This document shows positions 15,219-24,223 of a stretch of DNA of 64,000 bases, piece after piece. Each line of letters starts with the position of its first letter. Position 1 is the stretch's first letter. The position numbers and the translations under genes were made by a program. Source of the stretch: Gemmatimonadota bacterium. GTDB taxonomy: Bacteria > Gemmatimonadota > Gemmatimonadetes > Gemmatimonadales > GWC2-71-9. The stretch spans positions 1 through 64,000 of the forward strand of contig QHUT01000062.1 in NCBI GenBank assembly GCA_003222055.1. The letters run 5' to 3'. Under the pieces are notes generated by a model. It had not been told where the DNA came from. It did no database searches and was given only the letters and a program-made list of their open reading frames with translations.

Positions 15219-17412
15219 CGTGGCCGTCCGTGGAGAAAGTGATCGTGCCGCGCTCGTCGGTTCTGAGCACCGTGATGCCGTGCGCCGCCAGGCGCGCCAG
15301 CACCTCGGGCGTCGGGTGGCCGTAGCGGTTGTGCCGGCCCACGCTGATCACCGCTTCGTGCGGCGCCAGCTCGTCGAGCCACCCGTCCGAGGTCGCGCTG
15401 CGCGAGCCGTGATGCCCCACCTTGAGCAACTCCACCGCTCCCACCCGCCCCGCGAGCCGCGCCTCGACGGGCAGGCCCGCATCCGCCTGGAACAAGAGGT
15501 GCACCGCGCCGTACGACACGCGCAGCACCACGCCGTGCTCGTTCACATCGAGCGGCAGCGCCATCCAGAGCGAGTCCGGGCTCAGCACCTCGAGCGTGAC
15601 GCCGTCCAGCTCGACCCGGTCACCCGCGCGCGCCGGGTGCCAACGCGCGTCCGACTCTTCTACCCGGGCGAGAAACTCGAGATACAGCGGCCGCCCCAGC
15701 GGCTCCCCCGGCTCGAGCACCAGCTCGGGATCGAACGCCTCCACCACGGCGGGCATCCCGCCCAGGTGATCGGCGTCCCCATGGGTCGCCACGGCCACCG
15801 CGACCCGGCTGGCGCCCTGGCGCCGCAAGAACGGGACCACGATACGTCGGCCGGCGTCGGACTCCGGTGTGCGGGGGCCCGCGTCGATCACGATCCAACG
15901 TCCGTTGGGGGTGCGCAGCGCCGCCGCATCCCCCTGCCCCACATCGAGAAAATGTACCGTCAAGCAACGACAGGCGTCGAGCCCAACGACGTCGCGCAGA
16001 GACGTCGCGACGAGAACCGTGGTGACGAAGGCGACGCGCGCGGCGATCAGCCACGGGCGGCGTGGTGACCTCCACAGCCACCAGGCGGCCAGCGCGACCC
16101 CGGCCCAGACCCCCGCCGCTGCCCACCCGGCGACCATCACGACGTGCCCGCCCGGCACTGCTGCGGCCGTGCTCGCCATGAGATCGAGCAGCGCCAGTCC
16201 CAGCCCCGCACCCGCGGCCACCAGGCGCGCGAGACTGGTCATCAGCCACGACAGCGCCAGCGCCAGCACCAGCCCCGGCACGGCGAGCCCGGCGAGCGGG
16301 ATCGCCACCAGATTCGCGAGCACGCCGATCGGTGCCACGGTGCCGAAGGTGAAGGCGCTGATAGGCGCGGTGAGGAGCGTGGCGGCCAGCGCGGGCGCAA
16401 CCAGTCGTAGGACTCGCCGCTCCCGCGCGCACGCGCGGTCGGCCCAGATCACGGCGGCGATCCCGGCGACCGAGAGCCACGCGCCTACTGAGCGTAACGC
16501 GAACGGATCCGCCAGCAGCACGCCGAGCGCCGAGAGCGCGATCGTGCCGCGCGGCGCCACCACCCGCTGACGCAGCCGGGCGATCTCGGCGAGCACCAGC
16601 ATCGCGCCGGCCCGCACGGCGGGTGGCGGCAACCCGAGCAACCAGAGATAACCAGCGAGCAGCAGAACCATCGCTGCGAACCGGGGACCGGGCGCGAGAT
16701 GAAGCTTGCGGAGCAGCAACGCCAGCCAGGCGGCGAGGAACCCGACGTGCAAGCCCGAAATGGACAGGAGATGCGCCAGGCCCGAGCGGACATAGCGCTC
16801 GCGAATGTCGGGATCGAGCGAAGCGTTGGGCGCGAACACCAGCGCGTTGACGATCGGCGCCCGCGCGCCGAACAATCCGGCGCTGCGGGCGGCGAGCGCG
16901 TCGCGCACCGCGCCGCGGCCACGCGGCGTCGCTTCGAGCTGAATCAGCCGACGGACCACCAGGACGCCGCGGTCGGCGACACCGCTCCAGCGGCCCGCGA
17001 CCACCCACTGCGTCCCGCCGCGGGCAACGTGCTCCCCAGGCCAGCGCAGCCGCAGCGGGCCCCCGCAGCTGCCGGGAAGTACCTCGGCGTCCACCACGCC
17101 GCCCTGCGACGAGACCGGGTCGAGCAGGCGGACGGCGGCGGCCACGGTTTCCCGTTTCCCACTTCCCGATTCCCGGCCCCAGACGCCCGCACACGTCGCG
17201 TCACGCTCACGACCGGCCGCCGCGCCCCACAACAGCCCGGCCACACCCATGATCCCGAGCGCTGCGCCGAGTGGGGCTCGCCTGATGAGCAGGAGGGCTG
17301 TCGCGAGAACGGGGGGCACCACGTACCACGCACCACGCACCAAGAACACATCGAGGCCAACCGCGAGACCGGCCCCGAACGCCACGCTGAGGAAGAGAAT
17401 GGGCGGCCGCAT
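15190..17412 (-). CDS. comEC: ComEC/Rec2 DNA-uptake channel
   Basis: 740 residues. The N-terminal part is hydrophobic, followed by a ComEC competence domain with many helices (HLLSISGLHVGFLAAWLALL is the family hallmark) and a C-terminal metallo-beta-lactamase domain (ATHGDADHLGG, then KVGHHGSRSATSDGWL). It forms the inner-membrane channel that brings single-stranded DNA into the cell. Heptanucleotide repeats lie inside the gene at 17147-17175 (encoding RESGSGKRET) and 17317-17344 (first loop). A ComFB-like gene directly precedes it, which strengthens the competence context. Confidence 0.93.
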   Translation of the reverse strand: MRPPILFLSVAFGAGLAVGLDVFLVRGAWYVVPPVLATALLLIRRAPLGAALGIMGVAGLLWGAAAGRERDATCAGVWGRESGSGKRETVAAAVRLLDPVSSQGGVVDAEVLPGSCGGPLRLRWPGEHVARGGTQWVVAGRWSGVADRGVLVVRRLIQLEATPRGRGAVRDALAARSAGLFGARAPIVNALVFAPNASLDPDIRERYVRSGLAHLLSISGLHVGFLAAWLALLLRKLHLAPGPRFAAMVLLLAGYLWLLGLPPPAVRAGAMLVLAEIARLRQRVVAPRGTIALSALGVLLADPFALRSVGAWLSVAGIAAVIWADRACARERRVLRLVAPALAATLLTAPISAFTFGTVAPIGVLANLVAIPLAGLAVPGLVLALALSWLMTSLARLVAAGAGLGLALLDLMASTAAAVPGGHVVMVAGWAAAGVWAGVALAAWWLWRSPRRPWLIAARVAFVTTVLVATSLRDVVGLDACRCLTVHFLDVGQGDAAALRTPNGRWIVIDAGPRTPESDAGRRIVVPFLRRQGASRVAVAVATHGDADHLGGMPAVVEAFDPELVLEPGEPLGRPLYLEFLARVEESDARWHPARAGDRVELDGVTLEVLSPDSLWMALPLDVNEHGVVLRVSYGAVHLLFQADAGLPVEARLAGRVGAVELLKVGHHGSRSATSDGWLDELAPHEAVISVGRHNRYGHPTPEVLARLAAHGITVLRTDERGTITFSTDGHGARLRSHHD
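17147..17175. repeat. Heptanucleotide repeat inside comEC
   Basis: Minus-strand units GGGAATC, GGGAAGT, GGGAAAC, GGGAAAC. The stretch encodes RESGSGKRET in an extracytoplasmic loop between the N-terminal helices and the first soluble domain. Confidence 0.7.
17317..17344. repeat. Heptanucleotide repeat near the comEC start
   Basis: Plus-strand units CACGTAC, CACGCAC, CACGCAC. The unit differs from the GGGAAAS class but has the same 7-bp period. It encodes the VRGAWYVV loop of ComEC. Confidence 0.5.
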
Positions 17413-17428
17413 CGGCCGCCTCAGCGGG

Positions 17429-17710
17429 CTACATCAGCTGTATGGGCCGCGCGCCGCAGCGAGGCGCGAGCCCCACCTTGCGAAACCCCTCGAGCAGGGC
17501 GACGTCGAGCTTGGCTTTTTCCTGATCGCTGTCGAGCCGCAGCTCCACCAGGACCTCGCCTTGCGGCGTGGACACGTAGCTGGGAGCGAGCCGGTTGAGG
17601 GCGTATACGACCACGTCGCCGCGGCACGTCTCGCAGCCGCAGAACCGGGGCAGCTGGGGACGGAGCTTGGCGTACTCCCGCTGCACCACCTCGTACGTCA
17701 CGTTCGTCAC
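17429..17710 (-). CDS. ComFB-like late competence protein
   Basis: 93 residues. The conserved core is VVQREYAKL...LPRFCGCETCRGDVVVYALNRL, typical of the ComFB family, with a CxCxxC cluster that probably binds zinc. Recent work on the family outside this window links ComFB to c-di-nucleotide sensing; I cannot test that here. GTG 17710 overlaps the miaB stop (GTGA) and comEC begins 17 nt after its stop. Confidence 0.8.
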   Translation of the reverse strand: MTNVTYEVVQREYAKLRPQLPRFCGCETCRGDVVVYALNRLAPSYVSTPQGEVLVELRLDSDQEKAKLDVALLEGFRKVGLAPRCGARPIQLM

Positions 17711-19026
17711 CCCACGACGGCCAACTCCTGGCCCACCGCCAAGGCGGCGAAGGTCGAGCCGGTAGTGCCGGTGAGACGCACCAGGCGGTAGGACCCGATC
17801 CATGCGTCGGGCCCTGCGAACAAGGCGACCTTGTTGGCGCGGGTCCGCCCCTGGAGCAGACCGCCACGCTTGGCTCGCCCCTCGACCAGCACCTCGTGGG
17901 TGGTCCCCACGAGCCCGACATTCTTGCAGCGCGCGATCCCGCGGACCGCCGCCACCAAACGCTCCAACCGCTCCCCGGCCACATGGTCGGGTACGACATC
18001 CTTGAGGCGCGTAGCCGGCGTCCCCTCGCGCGGCGAATAGCGGAACGTGTAGGCGTCGTCGAACCCCACCGCCTCGACGAGCGACAGTGTCTCCTGGAAG
18101 TCTTGCTCCGTCTCGCCCGGGAACCCGACGATGATGTCGGTCGTGAGGGCGATGCCGGAAATGGCCCGGCGCAGCGCCGCGACCACCTCCAGGTAGCGGT
18201 CGCGATCGTAGCGCCGCAGCATCCGCTTGAGCACGCGCGAGCTGCCGCTCTGCACCGGCAGGTGCACGTGCTCGCACACGGCGGGCGTTTCCGCCATCGC
18301 CGCCACGACGCGCTCGCTGAAATCGGTGGGATAGGGCGACGTGAACCGCAGCCGGCGGATGCCCGACACGCTCCCGACCGCGCGCAACAGGTCGGCGAAA
18401 TCGCGCGTTCCGTCGGCGTAGCTGTTGACCGTCTGTCCAAGGAGCGTCACCTCGGTCGTACCGCCGCGGGCGAGGTCCGTCACCTCCCGCACGACGTCCG
18501 CCAACTTGCGACTCCGCTCCGGCCCGCGTGTCATCGGAACGATGCAGAAGGTGCACCGATAATCGCAGCCACGCTGCACCGTCACGAACGCCGATGCGGC
18601 CGCCCCCCCTTCTCGCACGGGCGGCACGTCCTCGTAGTGCTCCCAGGCTTTGAATTCCACCTCGGCGGCACGCTCGCCGCCGCGCGCCCGGGCGATCAGG
18701 TCGGGCAGCCCGCGATAGCCGTCCGGACCCACGACCAGGTCCACCTGCGGGACGCGCTCGAGCAGCCGCGGCCCCAGCCGCTGCGCCATGCACCCCACCA
18801 CGCCCAGCACGCCGCCCGGCCGCTTGGAGCGCTTCAGCTCCCCAACGCGCGACAGCACCTTCTGCTCGGCGTGGTCGCGCACGGCACAGGTGTTTACCAG
18901 CACGACGTCCGCCGCGGCGGGATCGTCCACCGCGACGTAGCCTTCGCGCGCGAGCACCCCGAGCACCAGCTCGGAGTCCGCGACGTTCATCTGGCAGCCG
19001 TACGTCTCGATGTAGATGCGCGGCAT
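17707..19026 (-). CDS. miaB: tRNA-2-methylthio-N6-dimethylallyladenosine synthase MiaB
   Basis: Radical-SAM methylthiotransferase that adds the 2-methylthio group at A37 of tRNAs. Domains run in order: UPF0004 domain (YIETYGCQMNVADSELVLG, with further cluster Cys residues in VNTCAVRDHAE and VVGCMAQRLG), the radical-SAM site VTVQRGCDYRCTFCIVPMTRG (CxxxCxxC) and a C-terminal TRAM domain. ATG 19026 gives the canonical MPRIYIETYGCQMN start. The 2-nt gap from mtaB implies coupling. Confidence 0.95.
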   Translation of the reverse strand: MPRIYIETYGCQMNVADSELVLGVLAREGYVAVDDPAAADVVLVNTCAVRDHAEQKVLSRVGELKRSKRPGGVLGVVGCMAQRLGPRLLERVPQVDLVVGPDGYRGLPDLIARARGGERAAEVEFKAWEHYEDVPPVREGGAAASAFVTVQRGCDYRCTFCIVPMTRGPERSRKLADVVREVTDLARGGTTEVTLLGQTVNSYADGTRDFADLLRAVGSVSGIRRLRFTSPYPTDFSERVVAAMAETPAVCEHVHLPVQSGSSRVLKRMLRRYDRDRYLEVVAALRRAISGIALTTDIIVGFPGETEQDFQETLSLVEAVGFDDAYTFRYSPREGTPATRLKDVVPDHVAGERLERLVAAVRGIARCKNVGLVGTTHEVLVEGRAKRGGLLQGRTRANKVALFAGPDAWIGSYRLVRLTGTTGSTFAALAVGQELAVVG

Positions 19027-19028
19027 GG

Positions 19029-20288
19029 CTATCGGACGGTCACCTCGAAGCGGGCGCTTCCGTTCCACTCCTCGGTGGGAAGATAGACCGAAACGTAGTC
19101 TTGCGTGAGCACCTCGATCTTGCCTGCCCCATGCCCGCTCACGACGCCGTCCGCACGCTGGTCCACGCGGCCCGCCCGGTATCGCCGTCCCTTCGCCTCA
19201 CCCAGCCGGCGCAGCTCGAGCGCCCGCTGGTGCAGCATGTGGGGCGGAACGGGCGCGCCCAGGCGCGCCGCCGCCGCGCCGGGCCGCTCGCTGTAGGGAA
19301 AGACGTGCAGATAGGTGAAGGGCAGCGTCTCGACCAGCGTCACGGTCGCACGGTGATCCTCGTCGGTCTCGCCCGGGAAGCCGGCGATGATGTCCGCCCC
19401 GAGCCCGAGCACCGGCAGCCGGGCCGCGAGCCACTCCAGGCGCGCCCGGTACGATTCGGCCGTGTACCAGTGTCGGCCCATGCGCTTGAGCACGCGGTTC
19501 GAGCCGGATTGCAGCGGGGCGTGCAGGTGTGCCGCAAGATTCCGGGGGGCCTCGATCAGGAGCCGGGCGATCGTGTCGTCGACTTCGGTGGCCTCGATCG
19601 AGGAGAGCCGGAAGCGGACGGACGGGACGGCGGTGATGAGGGCCTCCAGGAGCTCCCCCAGCGAGCCCCCTTCCCTCTTCCCGCGTCCCCCTTCCCGGTC
19701 TTGTCCGTACGTCCCTATATGCACGCCGGTGAGCACGATCTCCGCGTGGTGCTCCGCCAGCGCCCGTGCTTCCTCGACGAGTTCCGGAATCGAGCGCGAT
19801 CGGTTGGCGCCCCGGGCGATGGTGGTCGCGCAGAAGGTGCAGTGCTCGTCGCAGCCGTCCTGGATCTTGAGGAGCCCGCGAGCACGCCCTACCGTCCCCC
19901 CTCTCCGCATTGCGGAGAGGGGGACAGGGGGTGAGGACAACGCGGAGCGGTGCAAGGAGAGTCCTGCGGCACGCAGCACCCGCACAGGTTCCGCTCCCCC
20001 CACCACCGCGCGCACGCCGGGCAGCGCGGCGATCGCGCCCGCGTCGCGGGCCGCGGCGCAACCGATCACGACGGTCTCGAGGCGCTCGCTCTGGCGCGCG
20101 AGACGACGCACGAAGCGCCGCAGCTTCGCCTCGCTCTCGTGCGTCACGGTGCACGAGTTCACCACCGCGACGTCCGCCGCCGCGGCGTCGTCGACCACCG
20201 TCGCCCCCTGATCGGCGAACGCCTGTCGCACCACGGCCGTGTCGTACTGGTTCGCCTTGCAGCCGAAGGTATGGAAGTAGACGTTCAC
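19029..20288 (-). CDS. mtaB: tRNA t6A37 methylthiotransferase MtaB-like
   Basis: Second radical-SAM methylthiotransferase of the window, expected to convert t6A to ms2t6A at position 37. It shows VYFHTFGCKANQYDT, NSCTVTHESEAK, VIGCAAAR and the radical site KIQDGCDEHCTFCATTIARG. Unlike MiaB it opens GCKANQ, as MtaB proteins do. Two in-frame additions break the usual alignment: SSPPVPLSAMRRGGTVG, encoded by a perfect 13-bp stem palindrome (19897-19923), and DREGGRGKREGGSLG, encoded by heptanucleotide units (19663-19700). GTG 20288 overlaps the preceding stop. Confidence 0.9.
   Translation of the reverse strand: MNVYFHTFGCKANQYDTAVVRQAFADQGATVVDDAAAADVAVVNSCTVTHESEAKLRRFVRRLARQSERLETVVIGCAAARDAGAIAALPGVRAVVGGAEPVRVLRAAGLSLHRSALSSPPVPLSAMRRGGTVGRARGLLKIQDGCDEHCTFCATTIARGANRSRSIPELVEEARALAEHHAEIVLTGVHIGTYGQDREGGRGKREGGSLGELLEALITAVPSVRFRLSSIEATEVDDTIARLLIEAPRNLAAHLHAPLQSGSNRVLKRMGRHWYTAESYRARLEWLAARLPVLGLGADIIAGFPGETDEDHRATVTLVETLPFTYLHVFPYSERPGAAAARLGAPVPPHMLHQRALELRRLGEAKGRRYRAGRVDQRADGVVSGHGAGKIEVLTQDYVSVYLPTEEWNGSARFEVTVR
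19663..19700. repeat. Heptanucleotide repeat inside mtaB
   Basis: Minus-strand units GGGAAGG, GGGACGC, GGGAAGA, GGGAAGG and a partial GGGCTC. They encode REGGRGKREGGSL in a loop just after the HIGTYGQD motif of MtaB. Confidence 0.7.
19894..19925. repeat. Palindromic element inside mtaB
   Basis: Perfect 13-bp arms CCCTCTCCGCA-type (19897-19909) and their complement (19911-19923) around a single T, with a nearly matched GTC/GAC extension. The stretch is translated as VPLSAMRRGG between the N-terminal domain and the radical-SAM domain, so it sits in an inter-domain linker. Confidence 0.65.
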
Positions 20289-21394
20289 GGACGCACGGTG
20301 AGGCCCACGAGTGCGGTCCACACGCGCTCGGTGAGGCCCCCTCCCCGACGCTCCAGCCGCTCCACGCCCACATCGAGGAGCGCGCGCCCCTGGGCGAACG
20401 CGCGCCCGGTCCCCGCCGCGGCGGCGAATTCGGTCGGTGCGGTCGCACCTGGCCCGAACGGCACCTGGCCGCCCCGCACCCCGAACCGGAAGGGCATGTG
20501 CCCGCCACCGATCTCCGCTCCTGCCGACCAGGTCCACGTGTCGAACGCGCCGGCGCCGGCGCGCGCCCAACCGCGCCAGGCCACGGACCCGCCGAATCGC
20601 ACACTCGGGCCGGGCGAAAACAGCATCCCGCCTCCCGCCATGCGCGGTAGGTCGGTCTCGGCGCTCGTCGTGTCGGCCACCGTGGCACGCAGCCGGTTGT
20701 CCGCGCGGGCCCAGCCGATCACGCTGAGCCCCGGGGCGACGCCCAGCAGCAGGCTCCCCGACACGCCCATGCCCGAGTAGCGCACCTCGGCGAGCTGCTG
20801 CACCGTGTGGAAGGTCGTGTCGTCGAAGCGGCGCTCGGCCGTCTCGCGGGTCGAGCCCGCGAGCAGATGCAGGCCCGCGCCGATCGCCAGGCGGCGCGAC
20901 AGCCGGCTGGCGGCCGCCAGCCGCAGATCGGCGATGCTCCCATCGCTCGTGACCTCGTCCGTGTAGCGCTCCAGCGTGCCGCGCAGCGCGACCGAGTCGC
21001 GCAAGGTCACGTCCCAGGAGCGATCGAGGTAGGTCGTGAAGCCCGCGGCGATCGCGAGTCGCCGATGCACCCGCCCCGCAACGTTCAGCAGCGGGAATCG
21101 CGTGGCGCGCAACGCGGTGGTCGTCCCGGCAATTTCGGCGTCGCGGTACGAGGCGCTTTGCATCGCGGTGGCGGTGAGCTGCGGGACGTCCGCCAGCCCG
21201 GCTTCGGTGAGCGCAGACAGCGGGTCGAACGGACCGAACGCTCCTCCCGTCGAGCGGGAACGCACCGATTCCCAGCGGCCCGGCGTTCCCGGCCCGCGGA
21301 TACCGAATTGCGAGTCCTGCGCGCGGACCACAGCCCCGCCCGTAAGGACTGAGCCGAGCAGGACCAGAACGGTGATGCGGGTGACCCGTGTCAT
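20285..21394 (-). CDS. Outer-membrane beta-barrel-like protein
   Basis: 369 residues with a signal peptide (MTRVTRITVLVLLGSVLTGG... cleaved near VVRAQ). The mature protein alternates amphipathic strands rich in Gly, Ala, Arg and aromatic residues and ends with the strand TALVGLTVRP; the overall layout suggests an outer-membrane barrel. No specific family is recognised. ATG 21394 overlaps the stop of the lipoprotein gene (ATGA) and the stop overlaps mtaB, so it is embedded in the tRNA-modification part of the operon. Confidence 0.65.
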   Translation of the reverse strand: MTRVTRITVLVLLGSVLTGGAVVRAQDSQFGIRGPGTPGRWESVRSRSTGGAFGPFDPLSALTEAGLADVPQLTATAMQSASYRDAEIAGTTTALRATRFPLLNVAGRVHRRLAIAAGFTTYLDRSWDVTLRDSVALRGTLERYTDEVTSDGSIADLRLAAASRLSRRLAIGAGLHLLAGSTRETAERRFDDTTFHTVQQLAEVRYSGMGVSGSLLLGVAPGLSVIGWARADNRLRATVADTTSAETDLPRMAGGGMLFSPGPSVRFGGSVAWRGWARAGAGAFDTWTWSAGAEIGGGHMPFRFGVRGGQVPFGPGATAPTEFAAAAGTGRAFAQGRALLDVGVERLERRGGGLTERVWTALVGLTVRP

Positions 21395-22635
21395 GGTGCT
21401 CCGAAGGGGAAGCGTCGCACGAACGTGATGCGCAGCGCCGGCCGGAAGGCCTGGGCGAGCGAGGGATAGAACCGGATCAGCGAGAAGGACGTCGCTTCCT
21501 GCTCGGCCCGCAGCACGAGGGTCGTCGCCCGGGTCGTGTCGGATGCCCAGAACTGCAACAGGTTCGTCACCTCGATCCGCACGGTGTCGCTGATGCCGAT
21601 GCGCACGACGGTGGTATCGGTGCGCGTCGCGTCGACGATGATGGGAGACTTGGCGCCGACGTCCGTGAACACGGTGTGCGCCTCGACCACGAACGAATCC
21701 GACGGCGCGCCCCGCACCGGAGCGGCGGGGACGAGCGTGAGCGTCCCGCGGATGATCTGGGACGAGTCGCGGATGAAGCGCGGGAACGCCACGCGCAGGA
21801 TGCTGCGGGCCGACGGCACGCCGCCGACCGCCAGGGTGGAATCGGGCGGCGGCGGCGGTGGATCGAAGACGAAACTCGCGAAGGCGGCCCCCCGCAGGGC
21901 GGGCGTGCGCGCCACGGGCGTGCCCGCTGAGTCCACGCGCAAGTACCATTGCCACAACAGGGTGGACTTGGTGAGGGCGATGCTGGCGAGCGAGTCGGCC
22001 GAGACGCGCACGCCGTAGGCGGCCGTGCCGGAATCGGTTGGTCCCACATAGCGCCCCGCTGTGCTGTCGAGCTTCAGGTTCAACACCAGGACATGATTGA
22101 CCGTGTCGACCACCACGCTGTCGCCCGTGAGCGTGTCCTTGCGCCCCGGAAGCGCCAGCAGCGTGTCGATGTTCACCGTCTTGACGAGTGAGTCGGTGAA
22201 TGGACCCGTCAGGTCGGTGAACGTCGTCGTCGAATCGATGGTGCTCGGCAGCCGGTAGAACCGGAGCGAGAGATTGTGCGCCCCGGTGTCGCGCCGCGCC
22301 ACGGTGAGCTGCAGGCGCGCCGAATCCGCGCCCAGGATCGCGCCCGTATCGGTGGCGCTCAACACGAAGGTCGGCCCGAAGCCCATGATCCGGAAGATCG
22401 GCCGCCCGTCGACGATGCCGGGGAGGTCAGCCGCGAGCATCAGCGAGGCGTGCGGCTCCGTCACGTAGCCGCGGAACGCCGAGTCACGCGCGATGATGCT
22501 CGTCAGCACCGTGTCGACGATCTGGATCTGACCCGAGGGACAGAACGACGGACACGCCCCGGGAGCGGACACACGCTCCACGCAGGCGACCGCCAGCAGC
22601 ACCGCGCCGATCAACGCCGCGCGCCGCGCCATCAT
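21391..22635 (-). CDS. Large hypothetical lipoprotein (414 aa)
   Basis: Starts MMARRAALIGAVLLAVACVE with a lipobox LAVAC (Cys18). The rest is rich in Asp, Thr, Ser and Val, with a proline run PPPPPPDST and long beta-type stretches, as in surface or cell-envelope lipoproteins. No catalytic motif is seen. Overlap with cdd (ATGA) and with the outer-membrane-type gene downstream suggests that the lipoprotein and barrel work as a pair; that is inference. Confidence 0.65.
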   Translation of the reverse strand: MMARRAALIGAVLLAVACVERVSAPGACPSFCPSGQIQIVDTVLTSIIARDSAFRGYVTEPHASLMLAADLPGIVDGRPIFRIMGFGPTFVLSATDTGAILGADSARLQLTVARRDTGAHNLSLRFYRLPSTIDSTTTFTDLTGPFTDSLVKTVNIDTLLALPGRKDTLTGDSVVVDTVNHVLVLNLKLDSTAGRYVGPTDSGTAAYGVRVSADSLASIALTKSTLLWQWYLRVDSAGTPVARTPALRGAAFASFVFDPPPPPPDSTLAVGGVPSARSILRVAFPRFIRDSSQIIRGTLTLVPAAPVRGAPSDSFVVEAHTVFTDVGAKSPIIVDATRTDTTVVRIGISDTVRIEVTNLLQFWASDTTRATTLVLRAEQEATSFSLIRFYPSLAQAFRPALRITFVRRFPFGAP

Positions 22636-23033
22636 GGCAAGAGCGCCGTCTTCGCAAATGCGTCCGGCAGGAGATCGCGCAGCACCCAGCGCCGCTCGGT
22701 CCTTGGCCCTACGGCGATCACTTCGAGATCGAGCCCGAACTCGGCGAGCAGCTGGCGGCAGGCGCCGCACGGCGAGGCCGGTGGATCGACGTCGGTAGCC
22801 ACCACGATACGACGGAACGCGCGCGTCCCCGCTCCTCCCCCATCCGCCACGGCCGCCCCGATCGCCATCCGCTCGGCGCAGATCGTGAGCCCGTACGACG
22901 CGCTCTCGACGTTGGTCCCCACGTACACCCCGCCGTCGGCCGCTTCGAGCGCCGCGCCGACGCGAAACTTGCTGTAGGGACAGTAGGCGTGCTGCTTGAC
23001 GTCGCGCGCCCGGCGCACCAGCTCCGCGCTCAA
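22632..23033 (-). CDS. cdd: Cytidine deaminase
   Basis: Deaminates cytidine and deoxycytidine in pyrimidine salvage. 133 residues with the zinc site CAERMAIG (Cys and catalytic Glu) and SPCGACRQLLAEF (two Cys), and the substrate-binding KFRVGAALEAADG and GTNVESASYGLTIC. The start is TTG 23033, overlapping the deoB stop (TTGA). Its neighbour deoB belongs to the same nucleoside-salvage route. Confidence 0.95.
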   Translation of the reverse strand: MSAELVRRARDVKQHAYCPYSKFRVGAALEAADGGVYVGTNVESASYGLTICAERMAIGAAVADGGGAGTRAFRRIVVATDVDPPASPCGACRQLLAEFGLDLEVIAVGPRTERRWVLRDLLPDAFAKTALLP

Positions 23034-24223
23034 GCCCGGATCTCCGGAAGGAACGACGTCCCGGCCGCGAGCGGTGGGGGCGGCACCTCGAAGAACTCGG
23101 CCACGGTCGCGCCCATGTCGGCGAAGCTGCGCCGCTCGCCCAACGGGCGCGCCCGCACGCGGCCCCCCAGCACCAGGATCGGGACCGCCTCCCGGGAATG
23201 ATCGGTCGACGGTGTCGTCGGGTCGTTCCCGTGGTCGGCGGTCAGGATGATCACGTCGTCTCCGGTGGCGCGGGCCTCGAGCCGGGGGATCCAGGCGTCC
23301 AGCTCCCGCAGCCCCTCATGAAACCCCGCGACGTCGTTGCGGTGCCCCCACGTCTGGTCGAACTCGATCACGTTCACGAAGATGAATCCCCTCTCCGTCT
23401 CGTCCAGCGCTCGTTCGACCAGCCGGTACGCGTGCCGGTTGGTCGGCGTGTGCTCGCTCGCGATGTTCCGGCCCGCGAACAGGTCGTCCACCTTGCCGAT
23501 CCCGACCCGCGGCACGCCGGCCGCGGCGAGCCGGTCGAGCAGCGTCTCGCCCACCGGCTCGATCGAGAAGTCCTTGCGGCCGGACGTCCGCTGGTACGCG
23601 CCCGGCCGCCCCGTGAAGGGCCGCGCGATCACCCGGCTCACCGCGTGCTCGCCCACGAGCAGCTCCCGCGCCGCCCGGCAGCCCCGATACAGCTCGTCCG
23701 GCCGCACGGTGTGCTCGTGCGCCGCGACCTGGAAAACCGAGTCCGCCGATGTGTATACGATCCACTTGCCCGTGCGCTGATGCTCCTCGCCCAGCTCGGC
23801 GATGATCTGGGTACCCGAGGCGGGCCGGTTGCCCAACCAACCACGGCCAGTGCGTCGCGCAAAGTCCTCCAGCAGCGACGTGGGGAAGCCGTTCGGGTAC
23901 GTCCGGAACGCGAGCTTCAGCACGATGCCGCAGATCTCCCAATGCCCCGTGGTCGAGTCTTTGCCGGCGGACGCCGGGAGGGCCACACCGTAGGCGGCCA
24001 CTGGCCCATCCCCGGGCTTGCGCCCGGGGTCAACCCCAGACGTGAGGCCGAGAATGGGTCGGCATTTCCCCAGCCCCAGGCGCTCCAGGTTCGGCAGTCG
24101 CAATCCCCCTACCGCGCGCGCCACGTTCCCGAGCGTGTCGGACCCGGCATCGCCGTAGGCCGCCTGGTCGGGACACGCCCCGATGCCGAGCCCGTCCAGC
24201 ACGATGATGGCGGCGCGCTTCAC
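23030..24223 (-). CDS. deoB: Phosphopentomutase
   Basis: Interconverts ribose-1-phosphate and ribose-5-phosphate. 397 residues with the alkaline-phosphatase-fold motifs ILDGLGIGACPD, GKDSTTGHWEICGI and ILTADHGNDPTTPSTDHSRE. Between RPILG and VAAYG a longer than usual loop (LTSGVDPGRKPGDG) is encoded by a REP-like palindrome (24010-24029). The GTG start overlaps the alr stop. Confidence 0.95.
   Translation of the reverse strand: MKRAAIIVLDGLGIGACPDQAAYGDAGSDTLGNVARAVGGLRLPNLERLGLGKCRPILGLTSGVDPGRKPGDGPVAAYGVALPASAGKDSTTGHWEICGIVLKLAFRTYPNGFPTSLLEDFARRTGRGWLGNRPASGTQIIAELGEEHQRTGKWIVYTSADSVFQVAAHEHTVRPDELYRGCRAARELLVGEHAVSRVIARPFTGRPGAYQRTSGRKDFSIEPVGETLLDRLAAAGVPRVGIGKVDDLFAGRNIASEHTPTNRHAYRLVERALDETERGFIFVNVIEFDQTWGHRNDVAGFHEGLRELDAWIPRLEARATGDDVIILTADHGNDPTTPSTDHSREAVPILVLGGRVRARPLGERRSFADMGATVAEFFEVPPPPLAAGTSFLPEIRA
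24010..24029. repeat. REP-like palindrome inside deoB
   Basis: CCCCGGGC (24010-24017), loop TTGC, GCCCGGGG (24022-24029): a perfect 8-bp stem. It is translated in frame as the extra loop PGRKPGDG of DeoB, so the element has inserted into, or grown within, a surface loop. Confidence 0.65.
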
